Assembly: GCA_963205235.1 (NCBI GenBank)
Contig: CAUJIP010000116.1
Location: 1-64,000, forward strand
DNA length: 64,000 nt
Direction: 5' to 3'
DNA from: Pseudomonadota bacterium
GTDB lineage: Bacteria > Pseudomonadota > Alphaproteobacteria > Rhodobacterales > Rhodobacteraceae
Shown here: one piece after another, positions 9,120 through 19,665 of the stretch
Numbering within the stretch: position 1 is the stretch's first letter
Layout: the number at the start of each line of letters is the position of its first letter
Program-made: the position numbers and the translations under genes
Notes under the pieces: generated by a model
Databases searched by the model: none
The model's input: only the letters and a program-made list of their open reading frames with translations
Told to the model about the DNA's origin: nothing

Positions 9120-9161
9120 CATTGATTTTAATAATATAAGTCATTTTGTCCACCGTGGACA
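9120..9161. repeat. Convergent-end element, copy 1
   Basis: CATTGATTTTA (9120-9130) is followed after 16 bp by the perfect palindrome TGTCCAC-C-GTGGACA (9147-9161). It lies between the convergent putR and nadE genes, a few bases beyond the nadE stop. A second copy with the same two-part design occurs at 25218-25260. Read on the minus strand, the hairpin then AAAA suggests a terminator-like element for nadE. Confidence 0.5.
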
Positions 9162-9172
9162 GATTGCCCACC

Positions 9173-10837
9173 CTACGCCCCGCTTTCGTCCCGCCACCAG
9201 TTCACGATCGGATAGCGCCGATCCAGCCAGAAGGCCTTTTGGGTCAGACGAACCCCCGGCGCAGACTGGAACCGCTTGTATTCTGCCAGATACAGCAGGT
9301 GCTCCACCTTCTTCACCGTGGCCCGATCAAAGCCCAGCGCGACGATTTCGGCCACCGAATTTTCCTTTTCCACCAGGCATTCCAGGATCGCATCCAGCAC
9401 CTCATAGGGCGGCAGGCTGTCATCGTCGCGCTGGTTGGCCCGCAGTTCCGCCGAAGGGGGCCTGACAATGATCGCTTCCGGGATCACCTCCCCCGCCGGA
9501 CCTTTCATCCAGCTCCGATGGTTCTCATTCCGCCAGCGCGCCGTCAGGAACATGCGGGTCTTGTACATGTCCTTGACCGGGTTGTAGCCGCCGTTCATGT
9601 CGCCATAGATCGTGCAATACCCCACCGCCATTTCCGACTTGTTGCCGGTGGTCAGCAGCATCTCGCCGAACTTGTTCGACAGGGCCATCAGCATAACCCC
9701 GCGCAGGCGGGACTGGATGTTTTCCTCGGTGATCCCCGGTTCGGTCCCCGCGAAAAGCCCCGCCAAGGCCGCCCCCACCGCCCCCTGCGCGCCCGAGATC
9801 GGGACGCTGTCATACCGGCACCCCAGCGCCTTCGCCGCCCCCGTGGCCAGGTCCAGCGACTGCTGGCTGGTGAACTCGGACGGCAGCATCACGCAGCGCA
9901 CGTTTTCCGGGCCAAGGGCATCGACCGCCATAGCCGCGACAATGGCAGAATCGATCCCGCCGGACAGGCCCAGCAGGGCTTTCTTGAACCCGGTCTTCCG
10001 CATGTAGTCGCCCAGGGCCATCACGCAGGCCCGGTAGTCTGCCTCGCCAATCGGGGGGATCTCACTGATCGCGCCCTGATCCGCCTCCCACCCCTCGGCA
10101 CCGCGCCGAAAGGTCACCATCACCTCGGTCTCGTCGAACTGCGGCAGTTGCGCCGCCAGCCGCCCGCCCCGGTTCAGCACCATGCTGGAGCCGTCGAAGA
10201 CCTGGTCATCCTGCCCGCCGACCATGTTCAGATAGACCAGCGGCAATCCCGTCTCAACGACCCGCGACACCATCAGGTTCAGCCGCAGGTTCGGCTTGCC
10301 CCGGTGATAGGGAGAGCCATTGGGGATCAACAGGATCTCTGCCCCCGTCTCGGCCAGCGTCTCGGCCACATCCGGATGCCAGGCATCCTCGCAGATCGGC
10401 GTGCCGATGCGGACGCCCTTCACCACATAGGGTCCGTGGACATCGGCCGAGGCGAAGACCCGCTTTTCATCGAAAACCGCGTCATTGGGCAAATGATGCT
10501 TCAGCACGCGGGCATGAATCCTGCCGCCTTCCAGCACATAATAGCCGTTGTAAAGCTTGCCACCCTGCCGCACCGGACCGCCGATCCCCAAGGCCGGTCC
10601 GTCGGCACATTGCGCCGCCAATCCCTCGACCGCCGCAATCGCATCGCTGACAAAGGCGGGCTTCAGGATCAGGTCCTGAGTCTGGTAGCCGGTCACGAAC
10701 ATCTCGGTCAGGGCCACCATGTCGGCCCCCGCGGTGCGGCCTTTTTCCCAAGCCTCACGCGCCCGCGCCACGTTCGCGGCAATCGCCCCGACAGTCGGAT
10801 TCAGCTGCGCCAGCATCAGTTTGAACGTATCGGACAT
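9173..10837 (-). CDS. nadE: Glutamine-dependent NAD+ synthetase
   Basis: 554-aa two-domain enzyme for the last step of NAD synthesis: deamido-NAD + glutamine + ATP to NAD. The N-terminal nitrilase-fold glutaminase shows its Glu-Lys-Cys triad in LTEMFV, VLKHHLPN and PICEDAW. The C-terminal synthetase shows the ATP-pyrophosphatase P-loop GLSGGIDSA. ATG 10837 has GGGAGC upstream and begins with the conserved nitrilase strand; the longer upstream frame lacks support. Ammonia is expected to be channelled between the domains. Confidence 0.94.
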   Translation of the reverse strand: MSDTFKLMLAQLNPTVGAIAANVARAREAWEKGRTAGADMVALTEMFVTGYQTQDLILKPAFVSDAIAAVEGLAAQCADGPALGIGGPVRQGGKLYNGYYVLEGGRIHARVLKHHLPNDAVFDEKRVFASADVHGPYVVKGVRIGTPICEDAWHPDVAETLAETGAEILLIPNGSPYHRGKPNLRLNLMVSRVVETGLPLVYLNMVGGQDDQVFDGSSMVLNRGGRLAAQLPQFDETEVMVTFRRGAEGWEADQGAISEIPPIGEADYRACVMALGDYMRKTGFKKALLGLSGGIDSAIVAAMAVDALGPENVRCVMLPSEFTSQQSLDLATGAAKALGCRYDSVPISGAQGAVGAALAGLFAGTEPGITEENIQSRLRGVMLMALSNKFGEMLLTTGNKSEMAVGYCTIYGDMNGGYNPVKDMYKTRMFLTARWRNENHRSWMKGPAGEVIPEAIIVRPPSAELRANQRDDDSLPPYEVLDAILECLVEKENSVAEIVALGFDRATVKKVEHLLYLAEYKRFQSAPGVRLTQKAFWLDRRYPIVNWWRDESGA

Positions 10838-10977
10838 CGAAAGCTCCCTTGGCTTCTGCCCTTGTAAAACGGGATCGCCGCCGATGGAACCGCCCGCTTG
10901 CGACTTCGTCTTTCCTGCATCCTTGTCACACCGAACCCCGCCCCTTACCCTGTATTCAACCACCCCGAGGAATCGCC

Positions 10978-12447
10978 ATGCGCCTTTTGACCAGTGCCCT
11001 TGTCCTGATGCTTGCCCTTCCGGTCCTGTCCCAGCCTGCCCTTGCTCAGGATGGCGAGATCATCACCAAGCAGTACGACGACGGGTCAGTCTATGAAGGT
11101 ACCTTCAAGGACGGTCGCCAGCACGGCACCGGCACCTATCGCCTGCCGTCTGGCTTTGAATACACCGGCGAATGGGTCGAGGGGGAAATCACCGGCGAGG
11201 GCACCGCGCGCTATCCCAACGGGTCGGTCTACGTGGGCACCTTCCTGAACGGTCGCCCCAATGGCAAAGGCAAGATGACCTCGGCGGATGGCAGCACCTA
11301 TGAGGGCGACTGGATCGATGCCCAGATGACCGGGACCGGGGTATCGACCCTGCCCAACGGCTCGGTCTTCGAAGGGACCTTCGTCAACGGATCGCTGAAC
11401 GGCAAGGGCAAACAGACCAACCCCTCGGGCTATACCTACGATGGCGACTGGACGATGGGCGTGAAAGAAGGTGTCGGCAAGATCACCTACCCCGATGGCG
11501 CAACTTACGAAGGCACGATGGTCAAGGGGGTTCGGTCAGGCAAGGGCGTGCTGACCACGCCGGACGGCCTGATCTACGAAGGCGACTGGGCCGAGGGCCA
11601 GATGAACGGTCAGGGCAAGCTTATCCAGCCCAACGGAGATACCTTTGAAGGCGGCTTTGCCAATGGCCTGCGCGAGGGCGATGGCACGCTGCTGCACAAG
11701 GGCGGCGATGTGTATATCGGTCGCTGGAAAGCGGACCGGCGGCATGGGCAGGGGATTTTCAGCGCCGCCGACGGCTTTCGCTACGAAGGCTCGTGGGTCG
11801 ACGGGCGGATGACCGGCACCGGGTCGATCACCTATCCCGACGGCTCGGTCTATGTCGGTGCGTTGAAGGATGACGAGCCGCAGGGACGCGGCGCAATCAC
11901 CTATCCGGACGGCGCGACCTATGACGGCGAATGGCAGGCCGGGCTGATGACCGGCAAGGGCCGCGCAACCTATACCGATGGCCGGGTCTATGAGGGCGCG
12001 TTCCTGAACGGGCAGCCCCATGGCGCGGGCACGATGACCCAGACCGACGGCTATCGCTATGAAGGCGACTGGGTCAATGGCCAGCGCGAAGGCGTCGGGG
12101 CGGCGGTCTATGCCGATGGCAGCCTGTACAAGGGCACGTTCAAGGCAGGCCTTCGCAGCGGCGATGGCGAGTTCACGACCACCGATGGCTTTCGCTATGT
12201 CGGTAATTGGGAGGCCGGGGTGATTCAAGGCAAGGGGGTCGCGACCTATCCGTCTGGGGATGTCTATGTCGGCATGTTCGTGGATGGGGTCCGGCAGGGC
12301 GAAGGCACGCTGACCTATGCCTCGGGCGAGGTTGCAACCGGCGTCTGGCAGAACGGCATTCTGACCGCACCGCCGGCACCCGCACCCGAAGCCGTGGCAC
12401 CTGCAGCCACCGAAGCGCCCGCCGCCGAAGCCCCGGCCAGCCCATAA
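10978..12447 (+). CDS. Exported MORN-repeat protein
   Basis: 489 aa: signal peptide (residues 1-24, ending ALAQ), then about 18 uninterrupted 23-residue MORN repeats of the pattern Y-G-W/F-x-G-x-x-x-G-x-G-x-x-x-P-x-G, ending in an Ala/Pro/Glu-rich tail. MORN arrays form elongated beta hairpin rods that bind proteins or membranes; no enzymatic domain is attached, so a structural or scaffolding role in the periplasm or at the surface is the reasonable inference. GAGG lies seven bases upstream of ATG 10978. It is divergent from nadE. Confidence 0.85.
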   Translation: MRLLTSALVLMLALPVLSQPALAQDGEIITKQYDDGSVYEGTFKDGRQHGTGTYRLPSGFEYTGEWVEGEITGEGTARYPNGSVYVGTFLNGRPNGKGKMTSADGSTYEGDWIDAQMTGTGVSTLPNGSVFEGTFVNGSLNGKGKQTNPSGYTYDGDWTMGVKEGVGKITYPDGATYEGTMVKGVRSGKGVLTTPDGLIYEGDWAEGQMNGQGKLIQPNGDTFEGGFANGLREGDGTLLHKGGDVYIGRWKADRRHGQGIFSAADGFRYEGSWVDGRMTGTGSITYPDGSVYVGALKDDEPQGRGAITYPDGATYDGEWQAGLMTGKGRATYTDGRVYEGAFLNGQPHGAGTMTQTDGYRYEGDWVNGQREGVGAAVYADGSLYKGTFKAGLRSGDGEFTTTDGFRYVGNWEAGVIQGKGVATYPSGDVYVGMFVDGVRQGEGTLTYASGEVATGVWQNGILTAPPAPAPEAVAPAATEAPAAEAPASP

Positions 12448-12510
12448 CCAAGTGGCTTTGCGATCAAGGCTGCATGCACCAACGCGCGGTGGCCGGTCGG
12501 GAAAAGCCCC

Positions 12511-13995
<1,485 letters not shown>

Positions 13996-14009
13996 GGTGT
14001 CTTCGCCTC

Positions 14010-15620
14010 TCACCGCACCACCCCCTGTTCGGCAGCGGTGCCAGTCTGCCCGTCTTTCGCAGCCGCGACCATATAGGCATCCAGTGCCGCGATCTCATCC
14101 GCCGTCATCCGCAAGCCAAGCTTGGTGCGCCGCCAGACCACATCTGCCGCACGCCGCGCAAATTCGTGCCGGATTTGCCAGCGCACCTCTGCCTCGGTCA
14201 GGGTGGCCCCGAAATCCCGGCCAAGGTCTGCGGCATTGGCGGCCTTGCCCAGAACAGTGGCCGCTTCCGACCCATAGGCCCGGACCAGACGTTTTGCCCA
14301 GTAATCGGACAGAAAGGCATAGCGGGCCTTCAGATCAGCGACCAGCGCGGCCACGCCGTCATGCGGAAAATCTCCCCCCGGCAAAGGCGCGCGGGCAGTC
14401 CAAAGCCCGGTTGCCTGCGGGAAATACGGCACCAGCTTCGCCAGTGCGTTTTCGGCCAGACGCCGGTGGGTGGTGATCTTGCCGCCGAAGACATTCAAGA
14501 GCGGTGCGCCATTGGCATCCAGCGACAGCACATAGTCCCGCGTTGCCGCCGTGGCCGATTTGGCCCCGTCGTCGTACAGTGGCCGCACGCCGGAATAGGT
14601 CCAGACCACATCCTGCGCCGTCACCGGCGTTGCAAAGTAGCGGCTGGCAAAGTCCAGCAGATAGTCCCGCTCGGCATCGGTGCAGGCAACCTCGCCAGGA
14701 GTGCCCTTGTGGTCCTGGTCGGTGGTGCCGATCAGGGTGAAATCCTGCTCGTAGGGAATGGCAAAGATGATCCGTCCATCGGTGCCCTGAAAGAAATAGC
14801 AGCGATCGTGGTCATAAAGCTTGCGGGTGACGATGTGCGACCCGCGAACCAGCCGAACGCTTTCGCGTGTGTCCAGATGCACGACATTGCGGACAACATC
14901 TTCGACCCACGGGCCCCCGGCATTGACCAGCGCGCGCGCATGATGGACCTGCCGACCCATCGGACCTTCGGTCACCACCTCCCACAGATCGCCCTGCCGA
15001 CTGGCCGAAGTGACGCGGGTCTGCGTCATGATTTCGGCCCCGCGTTGGGCCGCATCGCGGGCGTTCAAGGCGACAAGCCGCGAATCCTCGACCCAGCAGT
15101 CGGAATATTCATAGGCAAAGCGGAACTTCGACTGCAGCGGCCTGCCCGCCGGGTCCCGGGTCAGGTCCAGCTTCCGCGTACGCGGCAGGATCTTGCGCCC
15201 CCCAAGACTGTCGTACAGGAAAAGGCCCAACCGGATCAGCCATGCAGGCCGCCGCCCCTTCATCCACGGCATGAAACGCGACAGAAGACGCCCGGTTGGC
15301 GTGTCACCCTCGAACCGCATGTCCGGGGAATACGGCAGCACAAACCGCATCGGCCACGAGATATGGGGCATGGCCACCAGCAAGGTCTCACGCTCTTCCA
15401 GCGCCTCGCGGACCAGCCGGAATTCGAAATATTCCAGATAGCGCAAACCGCCATGGAACAGCTTGGTCGAGGCCGACGACGTGGCCTGCGCCAGATCGCC
15501 CTGTTCGGCCAGGGCTACGGTCAGACCGCGGCCCACCGCATCGCGGGCAATGGCGCACCCGTTGATGCCGCCACCGATGATGAACAGATCCGTCGGGCCG
15601 GTCCCGATTGCAGTTGACAC
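14010..15620 (-). CDS. glpD: Glycerol-3-phosphate dehydrogenase (aerobic type)
   Basis: 536-aa FAD-dependent membrane-associated dehydrogenase oxidising glycerol-3-phosphate to dihydroxyacetone phosphate and feeding electrons to quinone. The N-terminal dinucleotide-binding motif [12 protein letters not shown] is followed by the family segment [20 protein letters not shown]. The start is GTG at 15620, with AGGAG about eight bases upstream. It is first gene of glpD-glpK and divergent from glpR. Confidence 0.94.
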   Translation of the reverse strand: MSTAIGTGPTDLFIIGGGINGCAIARDAVGRGLTVALAEQGDLAQATSSASTKLFHGGLRYLEYFEFRLVREALEERETLLVAMPHISWPMRFVLPYSPDMRFEGDTPTGRLLSRFMPWMKGRRPAWLIRLGLFLYDSLGGRKILPRTRKLDLTRDPAGRPLQSKFRFAYEYSDCWVEDSRLVALNARDAAQRGAEIMTQTRVTSASRQGDLWEVVTEGPMGRQVHHARALVNAGGPWVEDVVRNVVHLDTRESVRLVRGSHIVTRKLYDHDRCYFFQGTDGRIIFAIPYEQDFTLIGTTDQDHKGTPGEVACTDAERDYLLDFASRYFATPVTAQDVVWTYSGVRPLYDDGAKSATAATRDYVLSLDANGAPLLNVFGGKITTHRRLAENALAKLVPYFPQATGLWTARAPLPGGDFPHDGVAALVADLKARYAFLSDYWAKRLVRAYGSEAATVLGKAANAADLGRDFGATLTEAEVRWQIRHEFARRAADVVWRRTKLGLRMTADEIAALDAYMVAAAKDGQTGTAAEQGVVR

Positions 15621-15674
15621 GCAAATCTCTCCTTTTGGGCCACAATAGATGACAAAAGAACAGGATTAGTCAAT

Positions 15675-15711
15675 CGAAAATATTCGTTTACGCGCGCTTT
15701 GCCAAAAAGCG
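15675..15711. promoter_or_regulatory. Candidate GlpR operators between glpD and glpR
   Basis: Two short dyads lie within 40 bp of each other in the divergent intergenic region (15621-15894): CGAA-N4-TTCG at 15675-15686 and CGCTTT-N5-AAAGCG at 15695-15711. DeoR-family GlpR repressors bind AT-rich half-sites in such positions. The match to any published GlpR consensus was not tested. The rest of the 274-bp interval shows nothing else clear. Confidence 0.35.
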
Positions 15712-15894
15712 AACACAGCTCAGTGCGAGTCATGACCTGACTGTGCAAGGTTGCGGCCCTTGGGACAAACGCGCTGTTTCGCGCAAAACTGCGGCATGAA
15801 CGCGCCGACCGGACGGGTCGAATTTTCCCGCTTGTGCCCGAAGGGTACTTTCAGGAACACTGCGCAGCAGAATTGCCGTCGGAAGGAACGGGAC

Positions 15895-16665
15895 GTGCCG
15901 CTCAGTTTTCGCCAGAACGAAATTCTCGACATCGTCCGCGCCGAAGGTCGCGTGATGGTCGACGATCTGGCGCAAAGATTTGATGTCACGCTGCAGACCA
16001 TTCGCCGTGACCTGACCGATCTTGCCGACATGGGCCACCTTGACCGCGTGCATGGTGGTGCGGTGCCAAGAACCGGGGCAACCAATCTGGGCTATGAGCA
16101 GCGCCGCAGGATGAACCAACAGGCGAAGGCAGCCATCGCCCGAACCTGCGCTGCTGCGATCCCCGAAAACTGTTCGCTGATCATGAACCTTGGCACAACC
16201 ACCGAAGCCGTCGCACAAGAGCTTCTGGCGCATCGCAATATCACCGTCGTGACCAACAACATGAACGTCGCCAATATCCTGGCCGCCAATCCGGGCTGTG
16301 AGATCATGGTCGCGGGCGGGGCGCTGCGCCGCACCGATGGGGGTCTGGTGGGCGAGTTGACCACCCAGTTCTTCGAGCAGTTCAAGGTGGACATCGCCGT
16401 GATCGGTGCCTCTGCCCTGGATCAGGACGGGGACATCCTTGACTATGACTTGGCCGAAGTCCGGGTCTCCAAGGCGATCATCCGGCAGGCGCGCAAGGTG
16501 TTTCTGGTCTGCGACGGATCAAAACTTGACCGGTCGGCCCCGGCCCGGCTGGCATCCCTGGCCGAGATCGACACCCTTTTCACCGACCGCCCGTTGCCCT
16601 CTGACCTTGCGCGAAGATGCAACGACTGGGGAACCCGCGTGGTCGTCGTGCCGGCCCTGGACTGA
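15895..16665 (+). CDS. glpR: DeoR-family repressor, GlpR-like
   Basis: 256-aa DeoR regulator with an N-terminal HTH (FRQNEILDIVRAEGRVMVDDL, recognition helix VTLQTIRRDL) and a C-terminal DeoR sensor domain of ribose-5-phosphate-isomerase-like fold (NLGTTTEAVAQEL). It is divergent from glpD-glpK, matching GlpR, which is relieved by glycerol-3-phosphate. I place the start at GTG 15895, seven bases after AAGGA; the frame extends upstream to 15751 but that part has no DeoR similarity. Confidence 0.88.
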   Translation: MPLSFRQNEILDIVRAEGRVMVDDLAQRFDVTLQTIRRDLTDLADMGHLDRVHGGAVPRTGATNLGYEQRRRMNQQAKAAIARTCAAAIPENCSLIMNLGTTTEAVAQELLAHRNITVVTNNMNVANILAANPGCEIMVAGGALRRTDGGLVGELTTQFFEQFKVDIAVIGASALDQDGDILDYDLAEVRVSKAIIRQARKVFLVCDGSKLDRSAPARLASLAEIDTLFTDRPLPSDLARRCNDWGTRVVVVPALD

Positions 16666-16785
16666 AGCCTTCCCAGGCAAATCCGTACAGACCCTTCCCA
16701 AGCCGATGGCCCGGAAGCCGGGGCGAAACAGCCCCCTTTGACCCGGTCCCGTTCTTGGTCGGAATCACCGGGATTCAGAATGTGC

Positions 16786-16801
16786 TTGCATACGTATGCT
16801 A
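16786..16801. promoter_or_regulatory. LacI-type operator 1
   Basis: TTGCATACGTATGCTA, a 16-bp palindrome with one half-site mismatch and the central CG typical of LacI-family operators. It lies 81 bp upstream of the first SnoaL-like gene and belongs to a set of four sites (see 18132, 26613, 26737). Confidence 0.75.
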
Positions 16802-16882
16802 AAGGCGTCACTTTCCGCCCAATCAAGTAGGATTGGTCTGTCCGGACGTGAGTCGTCGGCTGGACACGGCAGGGAGATGACG

Positions 16883-18043
16883 ATGACCGACAAGCCAGCC
16901 AACCAGAAGGGCAGCGAGCTTGCCCCCGCCCCGTCAGGAAAAGTGCTTCAGGTCGAACGGCACGACTTCCCCGACCTGGCGCCCCAGAACGCCAAGCGCA
17001 CCCAACCGATGCGCGGGTTCGATTCGATCTACACCGACATCGTCGACTACATCGTCCGCTGCACCCACCTGATCTGGGACGAACGCGACATCGGCCTGAT
17101 CTACAGCCACTACACCCACAACTGCGTTCTTTATGGCACCACCGGCACGCTTTACACGCGGGAAGAAGTCGTCCGCGACACTATCCAGCGGCTTGTCAGC
17201 TTTCCCGAACGCCGCGGCATGGCGACCCATGTGATCTGGAAAGGGAACGAGGATGACGGCTTCTACACCTCGCACCTTGTCACCGGAACCGGGCGGCACA
17301 GCCAGAACGGCCACCTTGGCCCGGCCACCGGGCGCATGTTCACGTCGCGCACTGTCGCGGACTGCATGATCTATGAAAACAAGAACTACCGCGAATGGGT
17401 CGTCGCCGACACCACCGCGATCCTGCAGCAATTGGGCGTCGATGTGCAGGGCTATGCCGAACGCATCGCCAAATCCGCCTTCGACAAGGGCATGGTTTCG
17501 CTGGATATCGGTGAAAATCGCCACATGATCGGCCAGTACCCGCCCGAGGCAGAGGCGGACCTTTCGCTTGCCTCGACCGACCTTGAACGCCACACGCTGC
17601 GCTGGCTGCACGATGTCTTCAACCGCAAGATGCTGGGCCAGATCGCCAAAGTCTGCGCGCCGACCGCGCAATACCACGGCCCCCTGATGGCCGAACTTTA
17701 CGGCCACGCCGCGATCATCCACCAGACTCTGGGCCTGATTGGCAGCATCCCCGACGCGGCCTTCACCGTGCACCACATCTGCTCCACTCCGTGTGAGGAA
17801 GGCGGCGAAAAGGTCGCCGTCCGCTGGATCATGGAAGGCCACCACATCGGCTATGGCATCCTGAACCACCTTGGCAGCCCGACTGGGAAACGGGTGCAGA
17901 TCATGGGCATCACCCATTTCCACTACAAGAACGGCAAGATCGTCGACGAATGGCGCGTCTATGACGAGGCGTCAGCGCTGGTCCAGGTCAAGCTGGCGCA
18001 GATGGCCGACGTCAAGGCCGCTGGCCTGATCGCCAGCCCCTGA
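16883..18043 (+). CDS. Double SnoaL-like (NTF2-fold) protein
   Basis: 386-aa protein made of two SnoaL/NTF2-like domains, roughly residues 40-200 and 225-370. Each has a WDERDIGLIYSHY-like or WLHDVFNRKMLGQI-like helix followed by the cone-shaped sheet. The fold includes isomerases, dehydratases and epoxide hydrolases, so an enzyme acting on a small hydrophobic or cyclic substrate is plausible, but the reaction is unknown. I chose ATG 16883 because AGGGA lies seven bases upstream; ATG 16877 would overlap it. Its promoter carries LacI-type operator 1. A second double-SnoaL gene lies at 28844. Confidence 0.7.
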   Translation: MTDKPANQKGSELAPAPSGKVLQVERHDFPDLAPQNAKRTQPMRGFDSIYTDIVDYIVRCTHLIWDERDIGLIYSHYTHNCVLYGTTGTLYTREEVVRDTIQRLVSFPERRGMATHVIWKGNEDDGFYTSHLVTGTGRHSQNGHLGPATGRMFTSRTVADCMIYENKNYREWVVADTTAILQQLGVDVQGYAERIAKSAFDKGMVSLDIGENRHMIGQYPPEAEADLSLASTDLERHTLRWLHDVFNRKMLGQIAKVCAPTAQYHGPLMAELYGHAAIIHQTLGLIGSIPDAAFTVHHICSTPCEEGGEKVAVRWIMEGHHIGYGILNHLGSPTGKRVQIMGITHFHYKNGKIVDEWRVYDEASALVQVKLAQMADVKAAGLIASP

Positions 18044-18066
18044 TCTACCACAGACAATCCCGACCC

Positions 18067-18094
18067 ACGGCCCGCGCCAAACGCGGGCCGTTTT
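18067..18094 (+). terminator. Rho-independent terminator
   Basis: A 10-bp stem ACGGCCCGCG/CGCGGGCCGT with loop CCAAA is followed by TTTCATTT. It separates the first SnoaL gene from the binding-protein gene, so the latter needs its own promoter, where LacI-type operator 2 lies. Confidence 0.88.
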
Positions 18095-18131
18095 CATTTC
18101 TGCCCTGCATCTCGGCCCCCTCACATAGTGT

Positions 18132-18147
18132 TTGCATTCGTATGCAA
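18132..18147. promoter_or_regulatory. LacI-type operator 2
   Basis: TTGCATTCGTATGCAA, one mismatch from the perfect palindrome. It lies between the terminator at 18067-18094 and the binding-protein gene, the expected promoter region of the ABC importer operon. Confidence 0.78.
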
Positions 18148-18249
18148 GAAGTGCTTAACCTTTGAAAGCGCGCCAGAGAGCATGAGTCTCTTGCCGCTCC
18201 AACAGGCCAACCGGCAAGCCTGCGCTTGCCCGCAGAAGGGATAACGACC

Positions 18250-19497
18250 ATGAAGCTTTCCAGAACCTTCACGGCGGGCGCTGTCAGCCTTGCCGCCTTG
18301 CTGGCCGGGGGTGTGGCCTTTGCCGAATGCGGCATCCAGGGGGCTGGCAACGTCGCCATCCTGTCGAACGACTTCGAAGCGCTGCGCATCGTCAATGGTG
18401 TGGCCATGTCCTGCGCGACCGCCGACGTGACTGTCTCGGCCAACGCCACCACCGAACACAAGAACATCCAGGGTCCCGCCCTGACCGCGAACCCGGCGGA
18501 ATATACCGTGGCGATGGTCGCCAATAACTCGATCGTGCCCTTGCTGAACGACGACCTGATCCGCCCGCTGGATGACCTTGTCGCCAAATACGGCGCCTCG
18601 CTGCAACCGAACCAGCTGATCACCATCGACGGCAAGGTCATGGCCATCGCTTTCATGGGCAACGGCCAGCATCTGTTCTACCGCAAGGACATTCTGGAAA
18701 AGGCCGGTGTCGCCGTTCCCACCAGCTATGAGGAAATGCTTGCCGCCGCCCAGGCGATCAAGGACGCCGGTCTGATGGAATACCCGCTGGCCGCCGCCGA
18801 CAAGCCCGGCTGGGACCTCGCCGCCGAATTCGTGAACATGTACCTTGGCACCGGCGACGAATTCTTTGCCCCCGGCAGCGCCGAACTGGCCATCGACAAT
18901 GACAATGGCCGCAAGGTTCTTGAAACCATGCGCGCCATGACCACCTTCATGAATCCCGACTACCTGACCTATGACGCGAACGAGATCAGCAAGGTCTGGG
19001 ATGCAGGCAATGTGGCGATGATGAACCAGTGGGGCTCGCTTGCCGGGGCCGCCATTGATCCTGCGACCGCCAATCCCGACGTTGCCGCGAACACCGGCTT
19101 TGCCCCGGCCCCGACCATCGGCGGCGGCACGATCCCGGCGGCAGCGCTGTGGTGGGATGGCTTTACCATCGCCAAGAACATCTCGGATGCCGATGCCGAA
19201 GTGTCGTTCCAGGCGATGGTCAAGGGCATCAGCCCGGAAACCGTGGCCGCGAACCCCGCCGCAGCCACCTGGCTGGTTGCAGGCTATGAACCCGGCCCGG
19301 CTGCAGTCGGTGTGATCGGCAATGCCAACGGCGGCGCGCGCGCCTATCCGATGCAGCCCTACATGGGCTTGCTGCACACCGCCCTTTCGGCTGAGCTGGC
19401 CGACTTCATCGCTGGCAAGGAAGACGCCGATCAGGCCCTTGCCGATGTGAAAGCCGCCTATGACACCGCCGCGAAAGAGGCAGGCTTCCTGAACTGA
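18250..19497 (+). CDS. ABC importer substrate-binding protein (family 1, CUT1 type)
   Basis: 415-aa periplasmic binding protein. A signal peptide covers residues 1-26 (MKLSRTF onward, ending VAFA), followed by a family-1 extracellular binding fold as in sugar or polyol CUT1 systems. No lipobox is evident. The substrate is unknown; the neighbouring catabolic genes suggest a small polyol- or amide-containing compound. ATG 18250 begins the signal peptide and follows an AAGGG site. It is first gene of the importer operon and likely repressed by the LacI protein at 22560. Confidence 0.85.
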   Translation: MKLSRTFTAGAVSLAALLAGGVAFAECGIQGAGNVAILSNDFEALRIVNGVAMSCATADVTVSANATTEHKNIQGPALTANPAEYTVAMVANNSIVPLLNDDLIRPLDDLVAKYGASLQPNQLITIDGKVMAIAFMGNGQHLFYRKDILEKAGVAVPTSYEEMLAAAQAIKDAGLMEYPLAAADKPGWDLAAEFVNMYLGTGDEFFAPGSAELAIDNDNGRKVLETMRAMTTFMNPDYLTYDANEISKVWDAGNVAMMNQWGSLAGAAIDPATANPDVAANTGFAPAPTIGGGTIPAAALWWDGFTIAKNISDADAEVSFQAMVKGISPETVAANPAAATWLVAGYEPGPAAVGVIGNANGGARAYPMQPYMGLLHTALSAELADFIAGKEDADQALADVKAAYDTAAKEAGFLN

Positions 19498-19515
19498 GGG
19501 TGCCCCCAGCGCCTT

Positions 19516-19555
19516 GCCCGGTCGCGCCTTGATGTGCGGCCGGGCTTCTTCTTCC
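19516..19555 (+). terminator. Intercistronic hairpin after the binding-protein gene
   Basis: A 10-bp stem GCCCGGTCGC/GCGGCCGGGC (19516-19525 with 19536-19545, one G-T pair) is followed by the pyrimidine-rich TTCTTCTTCC. Such hairpins after binding-protein genes act as partial terminators or 3' stabilisers and give more binding protein than permease. Confidence 0.65.
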
Positions 19556-19665
19556 GCCGGGATACGGTTTTACCGACATCTCCGCTTGCGGATCGCCGCG
19601 ATTGCCCCGCACCTTTGGGCCAAAGCTCCCTTCCCAATCCCAGCCCATGGCCAGAACACGAGGCG

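Noticed and set aside
9146-10867. 573-codon plus-strand frame over nadE
   Set aside because: Antisense shadow of nadE.
16443-16826. Minus-strand frame over the end of glpR and the first LacI-type operator
   Set aside because: No ribosome site, no domain, and it would cover an operator.
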